NCBI GenBank assembly: GCA_028717865.1
Contig: JAQUMZ010000090.1
Location: forward strand, 1 to 8,881
Source: Elusimicrobiota bacterium
GTDB taxonomy: Bacteria > Elusimicrobiota > Elusimicrobia > UBA1565 > UBA9628
Reading direction: 5' to 3'
DNA: 8,881 nucleotides
The position numbers were made by a program, and so were the translations under genes. Under the pieces are notes generated by a model. It did no database searches, had not been told where the DNA came from, and saw nothing but the letters and a program-made list of their open reading frames with translations. This document shows positions 1 to 7,700 of the stretch, piece after piece; position 1 is the stretch's first letter, and each line of letters begins with the position of its first letter.

Positions 1-1368
1 GTGGCCCTGGCCTATCCTTACGGAGATTTCGGCCAGGCCGACTACACCAACACCCCAGAGGCGGCGGCGATCAACCGGGAACTGGTCCGGAAGCACTTCG
101 ATATGACCTTCGTGCAGGAGCAATACGGCATCAATTCCTCGTCATCCAACCCGCTGGACCTCAAGCGCTTCGAGATCCGCAAGGACATGAGCGCGGAACA
201 GCTGCTCGGCAAGCTTGCGCTCAGCGAGCCCTGGGTCCAGGCCAAGCTGGCCGAAGCCGACATCGCCGTCCGCGCGGACCAGTTGGGCCGGGCCGAGGCG
301 ATCTACGGGGAGCTGCGCGCCGCCGGCGTAGACCAGCCGGCGCTTTGGGCGGGACAAGGCTCCGCCGCGCGCGCCGCGGGCGACGCCTACGACGCCAACC
401 GCCTATTGGTCCAGGCGCAGAGCGTCTATTCCGCGCAACGCGCGAACCTCGAACCCGCCACCTACGACCGCATGCTTAACCGGACCCGGATCGAAGCCCG
501 GCCGGACGCCGGAACCGACGCCCAGGGCTTCTCGGACAGCCAGGACAACTCCCGCGCCCTGCTGGCGGCCCGCGCGGGCGGATGGGCCGGCCCCGTGCGC
601 CTGCAGGGCTGGGCGGGGCAGGGCGAATACCGGGGGCCGGCCTTCGCCGGCGGCCCGACCATCGGCATCCGGCAGCGGGAGGGCGGCGTAAAGGCCCGCT
701 GGTTCGCCGGACGCGGCGTCGAGCTCGGCGCCTCCTACGGCCGGCGCTATTTCCTGGGGGAGGATCCGAAAGCCTTCGAACTCTATTCGGCGGAGGCCGC
801 CTTCCGGCCGCACCCGCGCCTGCGCCTGCTGCTGCGCGACGGCATGGGCAACGTCGAAACCGCGGCCGCCGTCCGCGACGGCCGCCGCTTTCACAACGAC
901 GGCGCGGGCCTGGCGTGGGATCCCGCCGTCAATTGGAAGGCGACCGCCGACTACGACGTAGCGCGCTACAACGATTCCAACTCCGAGAATATCGGACGCC
1001 TGCGCCTGCAGCGCCGCTTTTTCGACCGCTACACCCTGGGCGCGGCCTACCTGCGGGGGGACTCCCGGCGCTGGAACCCCGACTACTACACGCCCCGCAG
1101 CCTCAACCAATATACCGCCCTCCTCGGCTACGGGCAGCCGTTCGGAGGCCTCAGCCGCCGCACCGATGCGCCGCGCGGCTTCGCGTCCGCGGAATACGAA
1201 AGCGGCTACGGCTTCCAGTCCGGGAGCTCCCGCTTCGTGCAGTCGATCCGGGGCCGGCTGGGCTACAGGGTCCTCGACGCCCTCAGCCTGAACGTCGAGG
1301 GCCAGTACGCGACCTCTCCCGCCTACATCAGCCGCCAGCTCGCCGCCGGCCTCACCCTCAACTACTAG
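1..1368 (+). CDS. Polysaccharide deacetylase (PgaB-like) C-terminus fused to TPR segment and outer-membrane beta-barrel, 5'-truncated
   Basis: The frame is open at the window edge, and the GTG at position 1 is probably internal. Residues 3-10 (LAYPYGDF) match the late 'YPYG' motif of polysaccharide deacetylases. Residues 11-85 follow the pattern of the end of the PgaB deacetylase domain, with a segment like RFEIRKDMSAEQLLGKLA. The catalytic Asp/His residues would lie upstream, outside the window. Residues about 70-165 are Ala-rich helices resembling TPR units. From about residue 185 to the end there are alternating hydrophobic/polar strands rich in Gly, Tyr and Arg, including WNPDYYTP (358-365), a motif type seen in PgaA/BcsC-like export porins. 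The protein ends LTLNY, with the terminal aromatic residue expected of an outer-membrane barrel. In known PNAG systems PgaB (deacetylase) and PgaA (TPR plus porin) are separate proteins. Inferred role: deacetylation and export of an amino-sugar exopolysaccharide across the outer membrane. The polymer is unknown. Confidence 0.72.
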   Translation: MALAYPYGDFGQADYTNTPEAAAINRELVRKHFDMTFVQEQYGINSSSSNPLDLKRFEIRKDMSAEQLLGKLALSEPWVQAKLAEADIAVRADQLGRAEAIYGELRAAGVDQPALWAGQGSAARAAGDAYDANRLLVQAQSVYSAQRANLEPATYDRMLNRTRIEARPDAGTDAQGFSDSQDNSRALLAARAGGWAGPVRLQGWAGQGEYRGPAFAGGPTIGIRQREGGVKARWFAGRGVELGASYGRRYFLGEDPKAFELYSAEAAFRPHPRLRLLLRDGMGNVETAAAVRDGRRFHNDGAGLAWDPAVNWKATADYDVARYNDSNSENIGRLRLQRRFFDRYTLGAAYLRGDSRRWNPDYYTPRSLNQYTALLGYGQPFGGLSRRTDAPRGFASAEYESGYGFQSGSSRFVQSIRGRLGYRVLDALSLNVEGQYATSPAYISRQLAAGLTLNY

Positions 1369-1611
1369 TTGGTGATCCCCCAGCATATCGAGGCTGTCGT
1401 GGAAGGCTTATGGCCGACAACAACAAGGGTCCTCTCATTCCAGGGAGTGGGCCTGCCTCAGATCCTTAGCCGAAACCGGCAGCCTTATGTGGCGCGAGCA
1501 CGGCACGCGCTTATTCGCAGTCTGGTGCTTAACGGCGCGATTCCGGTGGAAATCGCCGGGAAACTCAACTGCTCGCCGGCGCTCGTGTCCGCCGTCATGC
1601 AGGGCGGCTGA
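1369..1611 (+). CDS. Small hypothetical protein or remnant with helix-turn-helix-like C-terminus
   Basis: This frame opens directly after the porin stop codon (TAG 1366-1368). It can start at TTG 1369, GTG 1372 or GTG 1447; none has a well-placed ribosome site. The last 40 residues (RARHALIRSLVLNGAIPVEI, then AGKLNCSPALVSAVMQ) look like a helix-turn-helix of the kind found in DnaA domain-IV-like or transposase C-terminal DNA-binding segments. The family is not identified. A different frame has ATG 1410 preceded by GGAAGG (1401-1406) and encodes MADNNKGPLIPGSGPASDP before stopping at 1467-1469. A single frameshift around 1447-1466 would join that better start to the helix-turn-helix, so this may be a decayed gene. 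Its last 17 bases overlap the 3' end of the convergent kinase gene. Confidence 0.4.
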   Translation: MVIPQHIEAVVEGLWPTTTRVLSFQGVGLPQILSRNRQPYVARARHALIRSLVLNGAIPVEIAGKLNCSPALVSAVMQGG

Positions 1612-3043
1612 GTTTCTGAAGATACTGAAAGCGTGGCACCAAGAAATGAAAGCGGGCGCCTTGGCCCTGGTCGCTTTCGGCCCAGATGCGACCCTTGTGG
1701 ACTTCGACGATTTCCTTGCAGATCGCCAGCCCCAGGCCCGTGCCCTTGTAGCCGTCGCGCTTGGCGCAGCGGCCCACCTGGGCGAACCGGTGGAACAGCT
1801 CGCCGAGCCTATCCCTGGGGATTCCGGCGCCGTCGTCGAGCACGCTGACCTGCACTCCCTGAGGCATGGCGCAGGCCCGGACCACGACCTTCTGCCTGGC
1901 GAAGCGGAAGGCGTTGTCGAGCAGGTTGCGCAGAACCTGGGTCAGCAGGTCGCTGTCCCCGGCCACGGCCGGCAGCCCGGGGGGGATGTCGAGCTCCAAA
2001 CGCTCCTTGCCCGTCATCGCGAACTCATGGGCCAGCTCCGACACCACGACCTCCAGCTCGACGGGCCGGAACTCCACGCGCACCTTCCCGGACTGCAGAC
2101 GGGCCAAGTCCAGGTTGTTGTCTATGATGCGCGTCTGGCGGTCGATATTGCGCGAGGCCATCTCCAGGAACTGGGCCTGCCGCGGCGTCAGCGGACCGGC
2201 GGATCCGTCCTGGAGAAAGCTGACCGCCATCTTGACGGTGGTCAGGGGGCTGCGCAATTCGTGCGAGATGCAGCTGAGGATGTTGCCGTGCGCCTCGGCC
2301 GTGCGCAGCGCCTCGGCCGCTTCGGCGCGCAAGCGCGCGACTTGCAGGGAATCCGTGACGTCGCGCAGCGTCACCAGCCGGCCCGGCGCCCCCCGCCATT
2401 CGATCTCGTCGCACCAAAGCTCCGCGATCCGGTCCTCCCCGTCCGCCCGCTTGAGCTCGAGGCGGCCGCGGCCGGCGCCCGGCAGCGCGTGCGAAAACGG
2501 CCGCCCCAGCAGCTCGCGCGGCTTTCTCGAAAGCAGGTCCGCCGCGGCCGCGTTGGCGTAGCGCACCAAGCCGGTACCGTCCAGCACTATCTTGCCGTCC
2601 CGATCCCGCGCCAGCAGATCGGCGGCCTGCGCCAGCAGACGACGTCGCTCGATGGCGTAGCGGATGGCCCGCTTGAGCAGCCGGCCGTCCAGGGCGCCCC
2701 GGACGAGGCGTTCCTGGGCCCCCAGCTCGACCGCCCGCCGGGCGGCGTCCTCGTCCTGCACGCTGCTCAGGACGAGGATGGGGCACTCCGGACACAGTTC
2801 ATGGAGGCGGCGAAAGGCCTCGATGCCGCCGTCCCCCGGCAGCCCCATATCCAGCAGGACGGCGGCGAAACCGCCCCGCCCCAGGGCCGCGCAGGCGGCG
2901 GAGAAACTGGCCGCGACCTCCAGCTCGAAGCGCTCCGGCGCCTCCGGCGAATCGGCTAGAAACATCCTGGCCAAGGCGGCCTCGTGCGGCCCGTCCTCGA
3001 CCAGCAAGACCCTGATGCGCGGCGTGTTCATGGCGGCCCCCAT
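1595..3043 (-). CDS. Soluble REC-PAS-histidine kinase
   Basis: Sensor kinase of the two-component class, predicted cytoplasmic because no membrane segment or signal peptide is visible. Residues about 9-125 form a receiver domain with acidic pair E16/D17 and phospho-acceptor D65. The switch residue is S93 or S94, and R115 stands where the conserved Lys is expected. Residues about 140-232 are a PAS domain (ends TLRDVT). HisKA carries the H-box SCISHELRSPL with phospho-accepting H261. The ATPase domain has the N-box LRNLLDNA (N373, N377), G1 box DDGAGI (403-408) and G2 box GTGLGLAI (434-441), so all catalytic motifs are intact. Start choice: ATG 3043 is the first in-frame start, but ATG 3031 (residue 5) has GGGGG five bases upstream and sits directly before the receiver domain, so it may be the true start. 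It is transcribed after the two response regulators, 94 bp downstream of the nearer one, probably also from its own promoter. The likely partners are those regulators. Confidence 0.9.
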   Translation of the reverse strand: MGAAMNTPRIRVLLVEDGPHEAALARMFLADSPEAPERFELEVAASFSAACAALGRGGFAAVLLDMGLPGDGGIEAFRRLHELCPECPILVLSSVQDEDAARRAVELGAQERLVRGALDGRLLKRAIRYAIERRRLLAQAADLLARDRDGKIVLDGTGLVRYANAAAADLLSRKPRELLGRPFSHALPGAGRGRLELKRADGEDRIAELWCDEIEWRGAPGRLVTLRDVTDSLQVARLRAEAAEALRTAEAHGNILSCISHELRSPLTTVKMAVSFLQDGSAGPLTPRQAQFLEMASRNIDRQTRIIDNNLDLARLQSGKVRVEFRPVELEVVVSELAHEFAMTGKERLELDIPPGLPAVAGDSDLLTQVLRNLLDNAFRFARQKVVVRACAMPQGVQVSVLDDGAGIPRDRLGELFHRFAQVGRCAKRDGYKGTGLGLAICKEIVEVHKGRIWAESDQGQGARFHFLVPRFQYLQKLSRPA

Positions 3044-3057
3044 GCCCTACGCCGATG

Positions 3058-3063
3058 ATTATA
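3058..3063 (-). promoter_or_regulatory. Candidate -10 element for the REC-PAS-histidine kinase
   Basis: The minus strand reads TATAAT, a perfect match to the sigma-70 -10 consensus, 14 bases upstream of ATG 3043 and 26 upstream of ATG 3031. No convincing -35 box lies 16-18 bp upstream (the sequence there is close to GGTCCC). This is compatible with an activator-dependent promoter. Transcription would start near 3051, leaving a leader of about 20 nt before ATG 3031. Confidence 0.4.
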
Positions 3064-3137
3064 GACCGCGCGCGCCGGCCGGGACCATGGAGGAAAAGCT
3101 AACTCTATGAGAACTTCCGGTGACGCCCGCCCCGACG

Positions 3138-3833
3138 CTACCGCATTTTCACTTGATAGCCGAAGTTGGTGACGGTAAGGACGCGGGCGCCCTCGCAGCC
3201 CAACTTGCGCCGCAGACGCGCGATGTGCTGATCGACCGTGCGCGTGTCGATCTCCATGCTTTGGTCGTGCCCCCAGATAAGCTCGAGGAGCTTGTCGCGC
3301 GAGAGGACCTTTCCGTTCGATTCCATGAGCAGGCGCAGGATCGCGAACTCCTTCGGCGCCAAGTGCACGGATTTGCCCGCGACCTTGGTCTCATGCCGCT
3401 CGAAATCGACCTCCAGCTCGCCCAGGGAGATGGAGGTCTTGGCGCCCGCCTCGGCCGGCGCGGCCGCCCGCCGCAGCTGCCGCTCGATGCGAGCCTGCAG
3501 CTCCCCGATCGAGAACGGCTTGACGATGTAATCGTCGGCCCCGAGCTTCAGCCCCAGGATGCGGTCCATCTCGCTGCGCTTGGCCGTGAGCATCATGATG
3601 GGAACGGCGGTCTCCGGCCGCAGGACGCGCAGCAGCTCCAAGCCGTCCATCTTGGGCAGCATGATATCCAGGACGATCAGATCGGGCTTGATTTCGCGGA
3701 CCAGCTTGAGGCCGGACTCGCCGTCGGCGGCGCACGTGACCCGGAACCGCTCCTTGGCCAAGGCGTGGCGGATCAGCCGGGCCAAGTCCTTCTCGTCCTC
3801 TACGACCACGATTTTCTCTTTTGTTGCCAACAT
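3138..3833 (-). CDS. OmpR/PhoB-family response regulator (RR1)
   Basis: DNA-binding response regulator, 231 residues from ATG 3833, the usual size for this family. Receiver domain about 5-120: acidic residues E12/D13, phospho-acceptor D56 (VLDIMLP), switch T83, conserved K105 (GADDYIVKPF). Winged-helix domain about 135-230: APKEFAILRLLMESNGKVLS, then a recognition region with RTVDQHIARLRRKL and the wing NFGYQVK. All phosphorylation residues are present. An in-frame ATG at 3878 would add a 15-residue Arg-rich leader that does not belong to the receiver fold, so 3833 is preferred. Neither start has a Shine-Dalgarno sequence. It lies between the paralogous regulator RR2 (66 bp upstream) and the REC-PAS kinase (94 bp downstream), all on the same strand. 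Phosphorylation by one or both neighbouring kinases is inferred from position. Confidence 0.92.
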   Translation of the reverse strand: MLATKEKIVVVEDEKDLARLIRHALAKERFRVTCAADGESGLKLVREIKPDLIVLDIMLPKMDGLELLRVLRPETAVPIMMLTAKRSEMDRILGLKLGADDYIVKPFSIGELQARIERQLRRAAAPAEAGAKTSISLGELEVDFERHETKVAGKSVHLAPKEFAILRLLMESNGKVLSRDKLLELIWGHDQSMEIDTRTVDQHIARLRRKLGCEGARVLTVTNFGYQVKMR

Positions 3834-3839
3834 ATCGCT

Positions 3840-3845
3840 ATTATG
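3840..3845 (-). promoter_or_regulatory. Candidate -10 element just upstream of RR1
   Basis: The minus strand reads CATAAT, five of six matches to the -10 consensus, ending six bases before ATG 3833. If used, transcription would begin at or next to the start codon, giving a leaderless mRNA, which would fit the missing Shine-Dalgarno sequence. No good -35 box is present, and the region upstream is a run of GC-rich alternating sequence. RR1 may instead simply be read through from RR2. Confidence 0.25.
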
Positions 3846-3899
3846 CACCGGGCGCCTGCGCGCGCGCCATTGAGACATTAGAAACGATTTGTAGGGGAT

Positions 3900-4643
3900 T
3901 TATGACGATCGCATCCCGTCGGTTCTCAGCCGATAGCCGAAATTATGGACGGTGACGACGCGCGCGGCCTCGCGCCCGAGCTTGCCGCGCAGCCTGGCCA
4001 CGTGCTGGTCCACCGTGCGCGTATCGATCTCCACGTCCGGGCCGTGTCCCCACGCGAGCTTCAGCAGCTCGTGGCGCGAGAGCACGGCGCCGTCGGCCTG
4101 GAGCAGCCGCCTGAGCAGCTCGAACTCCTTGGGCGTCAGCCGCACGGCCGCGCCCGCGACGGCCACCTCGTGCCGCGCCAGATCGATGCGCAGGGCGCCC
4201 AGCGCGACGGCCGCGGCGGGCCGGGCGGCGGCGCCGGCGGCCAGGGCCCGCCGCAAATGCGTCTCGACCCGGGCCCTGAGTTCGTGCACGGAGAACGGCT
4301 TGACCATATAATCGTCGGCGCCGAGCTTGAAGCCCAGGACCCGGTCGGTCTCGGCGTGCCGGGCGCTGACGAGCACGACCGGCACGCAGCTTTCGCGGCG
4401 CAGCAGGCGCAGGCAGTCGAAGCCGTCCATGCCCGGCAGCTTGATGTCGAGCACGACCAGGTCGGGCTTATCCCGGCGCAGCAAGGCCAGGGCGTCCTCG
4501 GCGCTGGCGGCGCAGACGACGCGATAGCCCTCGCTCTCCAGGCACATGCGGATCAACCGGACCATGCCGGGGGCGTCGTCGACGACGAGTATCTTGCCTT
4601 TGATGCCGGATATCTTAGAAGCTTGGCCGTCACATGTCCACAT
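3900..4643 (-). CDS. OmpR/PhoB-family response regulator (RR2), paralogue of RR1
   Basis: DNA-binding response regulator of 247 residues from ATG 4643 (MWTCDGQASK). The frame stays open to 5105, but that extension lies antisense to the CheR-kinase and shows no family similarity, so it is rejected. Receiver about 16-130: acidic pair D22/D23, phospho-acceptor D66 (VLDIKLPGMDG), switch S93, conserved K115 (GADDYMVKPF). An Ala-rich linker (about 131-148) leads to the winged-helix domain with TPKEFELLRRLLQ, RTVDQHVARLRGKL and NFGYRLR. Over the 43 residues starting at WGH it is identical to RR1 at 30 positions by hand alignment, so a tandem duplication is likely and similar DNA sites are expected. 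It is the first gene of the minus-strand cluster and is divergent from the CheR-kinase. The operator-like repeats begin 7 bases upstream of its start codon, suggesting autoregulation. Confidence 0.92.
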   Translation of the reverse strand: MWTCDGQASKISGIKGKILVVDDAPGMVRLIRMCLESEGYRVVCAASAEDALALLRRDKPDLVVLDIKLPGMDGFDCLRLLRRESCVPVVLVSARHAETDRVLGFKLGADDYMVKPFSVHELRARVETHLRRALAAGAAARPAAAVALGALRIDLARHEVAVAGAAVRLTPKEFELLRRLLQADGAVLSRHELLKLAWGHGPDVEIDTRTVDQHVARLRGKLGREAARVVTVHNFGYRLRTDGMRSS

Positions 4644-4650
4644 ACTATTG

Positions 4651-4678
4651 GACGGCAGAATGACGGTCTCTTGACCGC
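4651..4678. promoter_or_regulatory. Three direct repeats with 11-bp period, putative OmpR/PhoB-type operator
   Basis: On the plus strand GACGGC begins at 4651, GACGGT at 4662 and GACCGC at 4673. Each is exactly 11 bp from the next, giving 6-bp half-sites separated by 5 bp. A weaker fourth copy (GCGGGC) begins at 4684. OmpR/PhoB-family regulators typically bind tandem direct repeats of this geometry as head-to-tail dimers. The array lies in the 66-bp gap between the divergent RR2 and CheR-kinase genes. It starts 7 bp upstream of the RR2 start codon, and its third repeat overlaps the -35 box of the opposite promoter. Binding by RR2 and/or RR1 is inferred, not shown. Confidence 0.55.
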
Positions 4679-4698
4679 GGGGCGCGGGCGAATATAGA
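4671..4698 (+). promoter_or_regulatory. Sigma-70-like promoter of the CheR-kinase gene
   Basis: TTGACC (4671-4676, five of six matches to the -35 consensus) and TATAGA (4693-4698, four of six matches to -10) are separated by 16 bp. Transcription would start near 4705, only about 5 bases before ATG 4710. That leaves no room for a Shine-Dalgarno sequence, and none is seen. The mRNA would therefore be almost leaderless. The third direct repeat covers the -35 box, so a bound regulator would directly affect this promoter. Confidence 0.5.
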
Positions 4699-4709
4699 CT
4701 GCCAGCGCC

Positions 4710-7700
4710 ATGACGGGAACCGAACCCTTCAAGGGAATCTGCGCCCTGCTGCACTCCGCCAAGGGGGTGGATTTCGCGAATTATCGCCAGGCCACCGTCC
4801 GCCGCCGCATCCAGCGCCGGGCCGCGCTGCGCGGCGCGCCGGACGCGCGCCGATATCTCGAGCTGCTCCGGGCCGATCCCGCCGAAGCGGAGGCCCTCTA
4901 CGACGACATCCTGGTCCACTACACCAGTTTTTTCCGGGAGCCCCGGACCTTCTCCGCGCTCAAGGCCAGGATTTACCCGCGCATACTCGCCGACCGGCCG
5001 GCCGACGAGCCCATACGCATCTGGGTCCCGGGCTGCGCCACCGGAGAGGAGGCCTACTCCCACGCCATCAACCTCATCGAGCACCTGGGCCCGGCCTGCC
5101 GGCACACGCGCATGCAGCTATTCGCCACCGACCTCAGCCACGGCATCCTGCAAAAGGCGCGTTCCGGCCTTTTCCCGCGGCGCATCGAGCGCGACGTCTC
5201 TCCGGAGCGCCTGCGCCGCTTCTTCATACGGGTTTCGGACGGCTATCGGATAGCCAAGGCGGTGCGCGATCTTTGCATATTCGCCCGGCAAGACGTCGCC
5301 AAGGACCCCCCGTTCTCCAACATGGACTTCATCAGCTGCAGGAACGTTCTGATGTATCTCGGCCCGGCCTTAAAAAGGAAGGTCCTGCCCCTGTTCCACT
5401 ACGCCCTCAAGCCGCGAGGCCTGCTCATGCTGGGACGCTGCGACGCGCTCGGCGACGAGTCCCTGGAGCGATTCTCCCTCTGCGACCGGACCGCCAACGT
5501 CTACTCCAAGACCCCCGGCCCCATGGAGCTGCCACCGGATTTCAGCCTCGCTCCCCGCGCTTTCGCGGCGCCGCCCGCGGCCGAGCGGCGCCGGGCCCCG
5601 GCCTTGGACGCGGTCCGGCCGGACCACGAGCCGGAAGTCCACCGCATACTGCTGGAGCGCTTCACGCCCTCCGGCGTCGTGGTGGACGATTCCCTTAATA
5701 TCCTCCTGACGCACGGCCACACCCGGCCCTTCCTGGAGCTGCCCCAAGGCTGCGCCAGCGTGAATCTCCTGCGCATGATCCGCCAGGACCTCGCCGTGCC
5801 GCTGCGCATATTGCTGCAGCGCGCCAAGCGCGAGAACGCCGCCGTCGCCAGGACGGTGGCGGTCGGCCAGGCCAAGTCCGAGACGGATATCCGGCTCGAC
5901 GTCGTGCCCTTCCGCGCTCCGTCAGACCGCCGACGCTGCCATTTGATCCTCTTCCAGACCCTGGCCCAGCTGCCGGCCGGCGGCGCCGCGCGTCCGGGCG
6001 CGCGCCAGCAGCGCAAGCTGGCCCAGCTCCAGGAGGAGCTCTGCGCGACCAAATCCTACCTGTTCTCGCTGACGCAGGAGCAGGAGGATTCGAGCCGGCA
6101 GATACAATCCGCCCACGAGGAAATCGTCTCCAACAACGAGGAGCTCCAGAGCATGAACGAGGAGCTCGCCACGGCGAAAGAGGAGCTGCAGTCCGCCAAC
6201 GAGGAGCTGGTCAAGGTCAACGCCGAGCTGCGCCGGCGCAACGACGAGCTCAACGCGACCAACACCGACCTTTCCAACGTGCTCTCCAGCTCGCAAATAC
6301 CCATCGTCCTGCTCGACGGGAGCCTGCGCATCCGGCGCTTCACGCCGCCCGCGGAGAAGGCCCTGCGGCTGCGCCCGGGACAAGTGGGGAAGTCCATCCT
6401 CGGCCTGGACCTGGCCGTGGACGCCTCCAAGCTCAAGGCGCCCCTGCGCCAGGTCGTCGACCGGGGGCAGCCCCGCGAGCTCGAGCTGCGCGACCGCCAG
6501 GGACGCTGGTATTCGGTCTGGATCCGCCCCTATCGCTGCGGATCGGCGCGCGCGATCAAGGGGGCCATACTTTCCCTGCTGGACATGACCGACAAGCGCC
6601 AAACCCACCTCGCGCTGAAGGATTCCCGGGACTGCGCCGAAACCATCATCGACACGGTCAAGGAGTCCTTGCTCATCCTCGACTCCCGGCTCAAGGTGCG
6701 CAAGGCCAACCGCGTCTTCTACGAAACCTTCCGCGAGCGCGAACCGGCGCTCGCGGGCCGCTCGATTTTCGACCTCGGCGGCGGGATTTGGAACCTGCCC
6801 GGCCTCAAGCAGCGCCTGGCCGCCGCGGCGATCCGCAGCGCGCCGTTCACGGATTGGGAAACGCAGGTCGCCGTGCCCGGGCTGGGGCGGCGCAGCCTGG
6901 CGATCAGCGCCCGCATCCTGCCGCACCGCGGCCACGGAGGAAAAAACCGCGAGATCCTGCTGTTGATCGAGGATATCAGCGTGCGCAAGGAAGCCGCCGA
7001 GGCCGAGGCTCTGCGGCGCAACGAAGCCCGCCAGCGGGACTTTGTGGCGACGGTGTCGCACGAGCTCATGACCCCGATAACGGCGATCAAGGGCTACTCG
7101 GAATCGCTCATGCTGGGCGCCCTGGAACCCGCGCAGAAACGCGTGAGGTTCCTGCAGATCATCGAGAGGAACGCCGACCGGCTGGCCCAACTCGTCGAGG
7201 ACATACTCCAGCTCTCGGCCCTGGAGTCCCACGGCAAAAAGCCGCGCCCAGAGCCCGTGCCCCTACTGGCGGCCGCGCGCAAGCTGCTGCTTAACCTCTC
7301 TCCGCTGGCCCGCCAGCGCGGGGTGCGCCTGCGCGTGGATATCGCGCCGCGCTTGTGCGTGCTCATGGACCGCTCCGAGCTCGCCCGGGTGCTGCAAAAC
7401 ATCTGCGAGAACGCCGTCAAATACAGCCGGCGGCGCGGACGGGTCCGCGTCGAAGCCCGCGCGGAGGGCCGCCACGCGGTGGTCAGCGTCCGGGACACCG
7501 GCATCGGCGTGCCGGCCCAGGACCTCGACCGGATATTCGAGCGCTTCCACCGGGCCGAGAACGCCCGCGTCCACGGGGGACGCGGCTCGGGCCTGGGTCT
7601 GGCCATCGTCAAGTCCATCCTGGAGTCATACCGCTGCCGGATCTGGGTCGAGAGCGTGGAGCACCGCGGCACGGCGTTCCATTTCACGCTGCCGCTGGCT

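Noticed and set aside
1..3. GTG at the first base as a true start codon
   Set aside because: The residues that follow are the late YPYG motif of a deacetylase domain, so the gene must begin upstream of the window.
403..1386. Long minus-strand open frame opposite the porin gene
   Set aside because: It is a GC-rich antisense shadow with low-complexity Ala/Gly/Arg composition and no domain pattern, while the plus strand encodes recognisable motifs.
1487..2959. 490-codon plus-strand open frame opposite the REC-PAS kinase
   Set aside because: The minus strand carries the intact H, N, G1 and G2 boxes; the plus-strand translation has no recognisable domain and is a third-position GC artefact.
3121..3140. 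Possible operator half-sites TGACGCC and CGACGCT near the RR1 3' end
   Set aside because: They are 12 bp apart rather than 11, match the repeat poorly and overlap the end of the RR1 coding sequence.
3849..3870. GC-rich imperfect hairpin (GGCGC/GCGCC) between RR2 and RR1 as a terminator
   Set aside because: The stem is only 5 bp with no T-run, and alternating GC sequence forms such pairings by chance.
3834..3878. 15-residue N-terminal extension of RR1 from ATG 3878
   Set aside because: It has no ribosome site and an Arg-rich sequence outside the receiver fold; ATG 3833 gives the standard length.
4644..5105. N-terminal extension of RR2
   Set aside because: The frame is open but overlaps the start of the CheR-kinase and the promoter region, and the receiver domain begins soon after ATG 4643.
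5922..7232. 436-codon minus-strand open frame opposite the CheR-kinase
   Set aside because: It is the antisense of the coiled coil, PAS and HisKA regions, with no motifs of its own.
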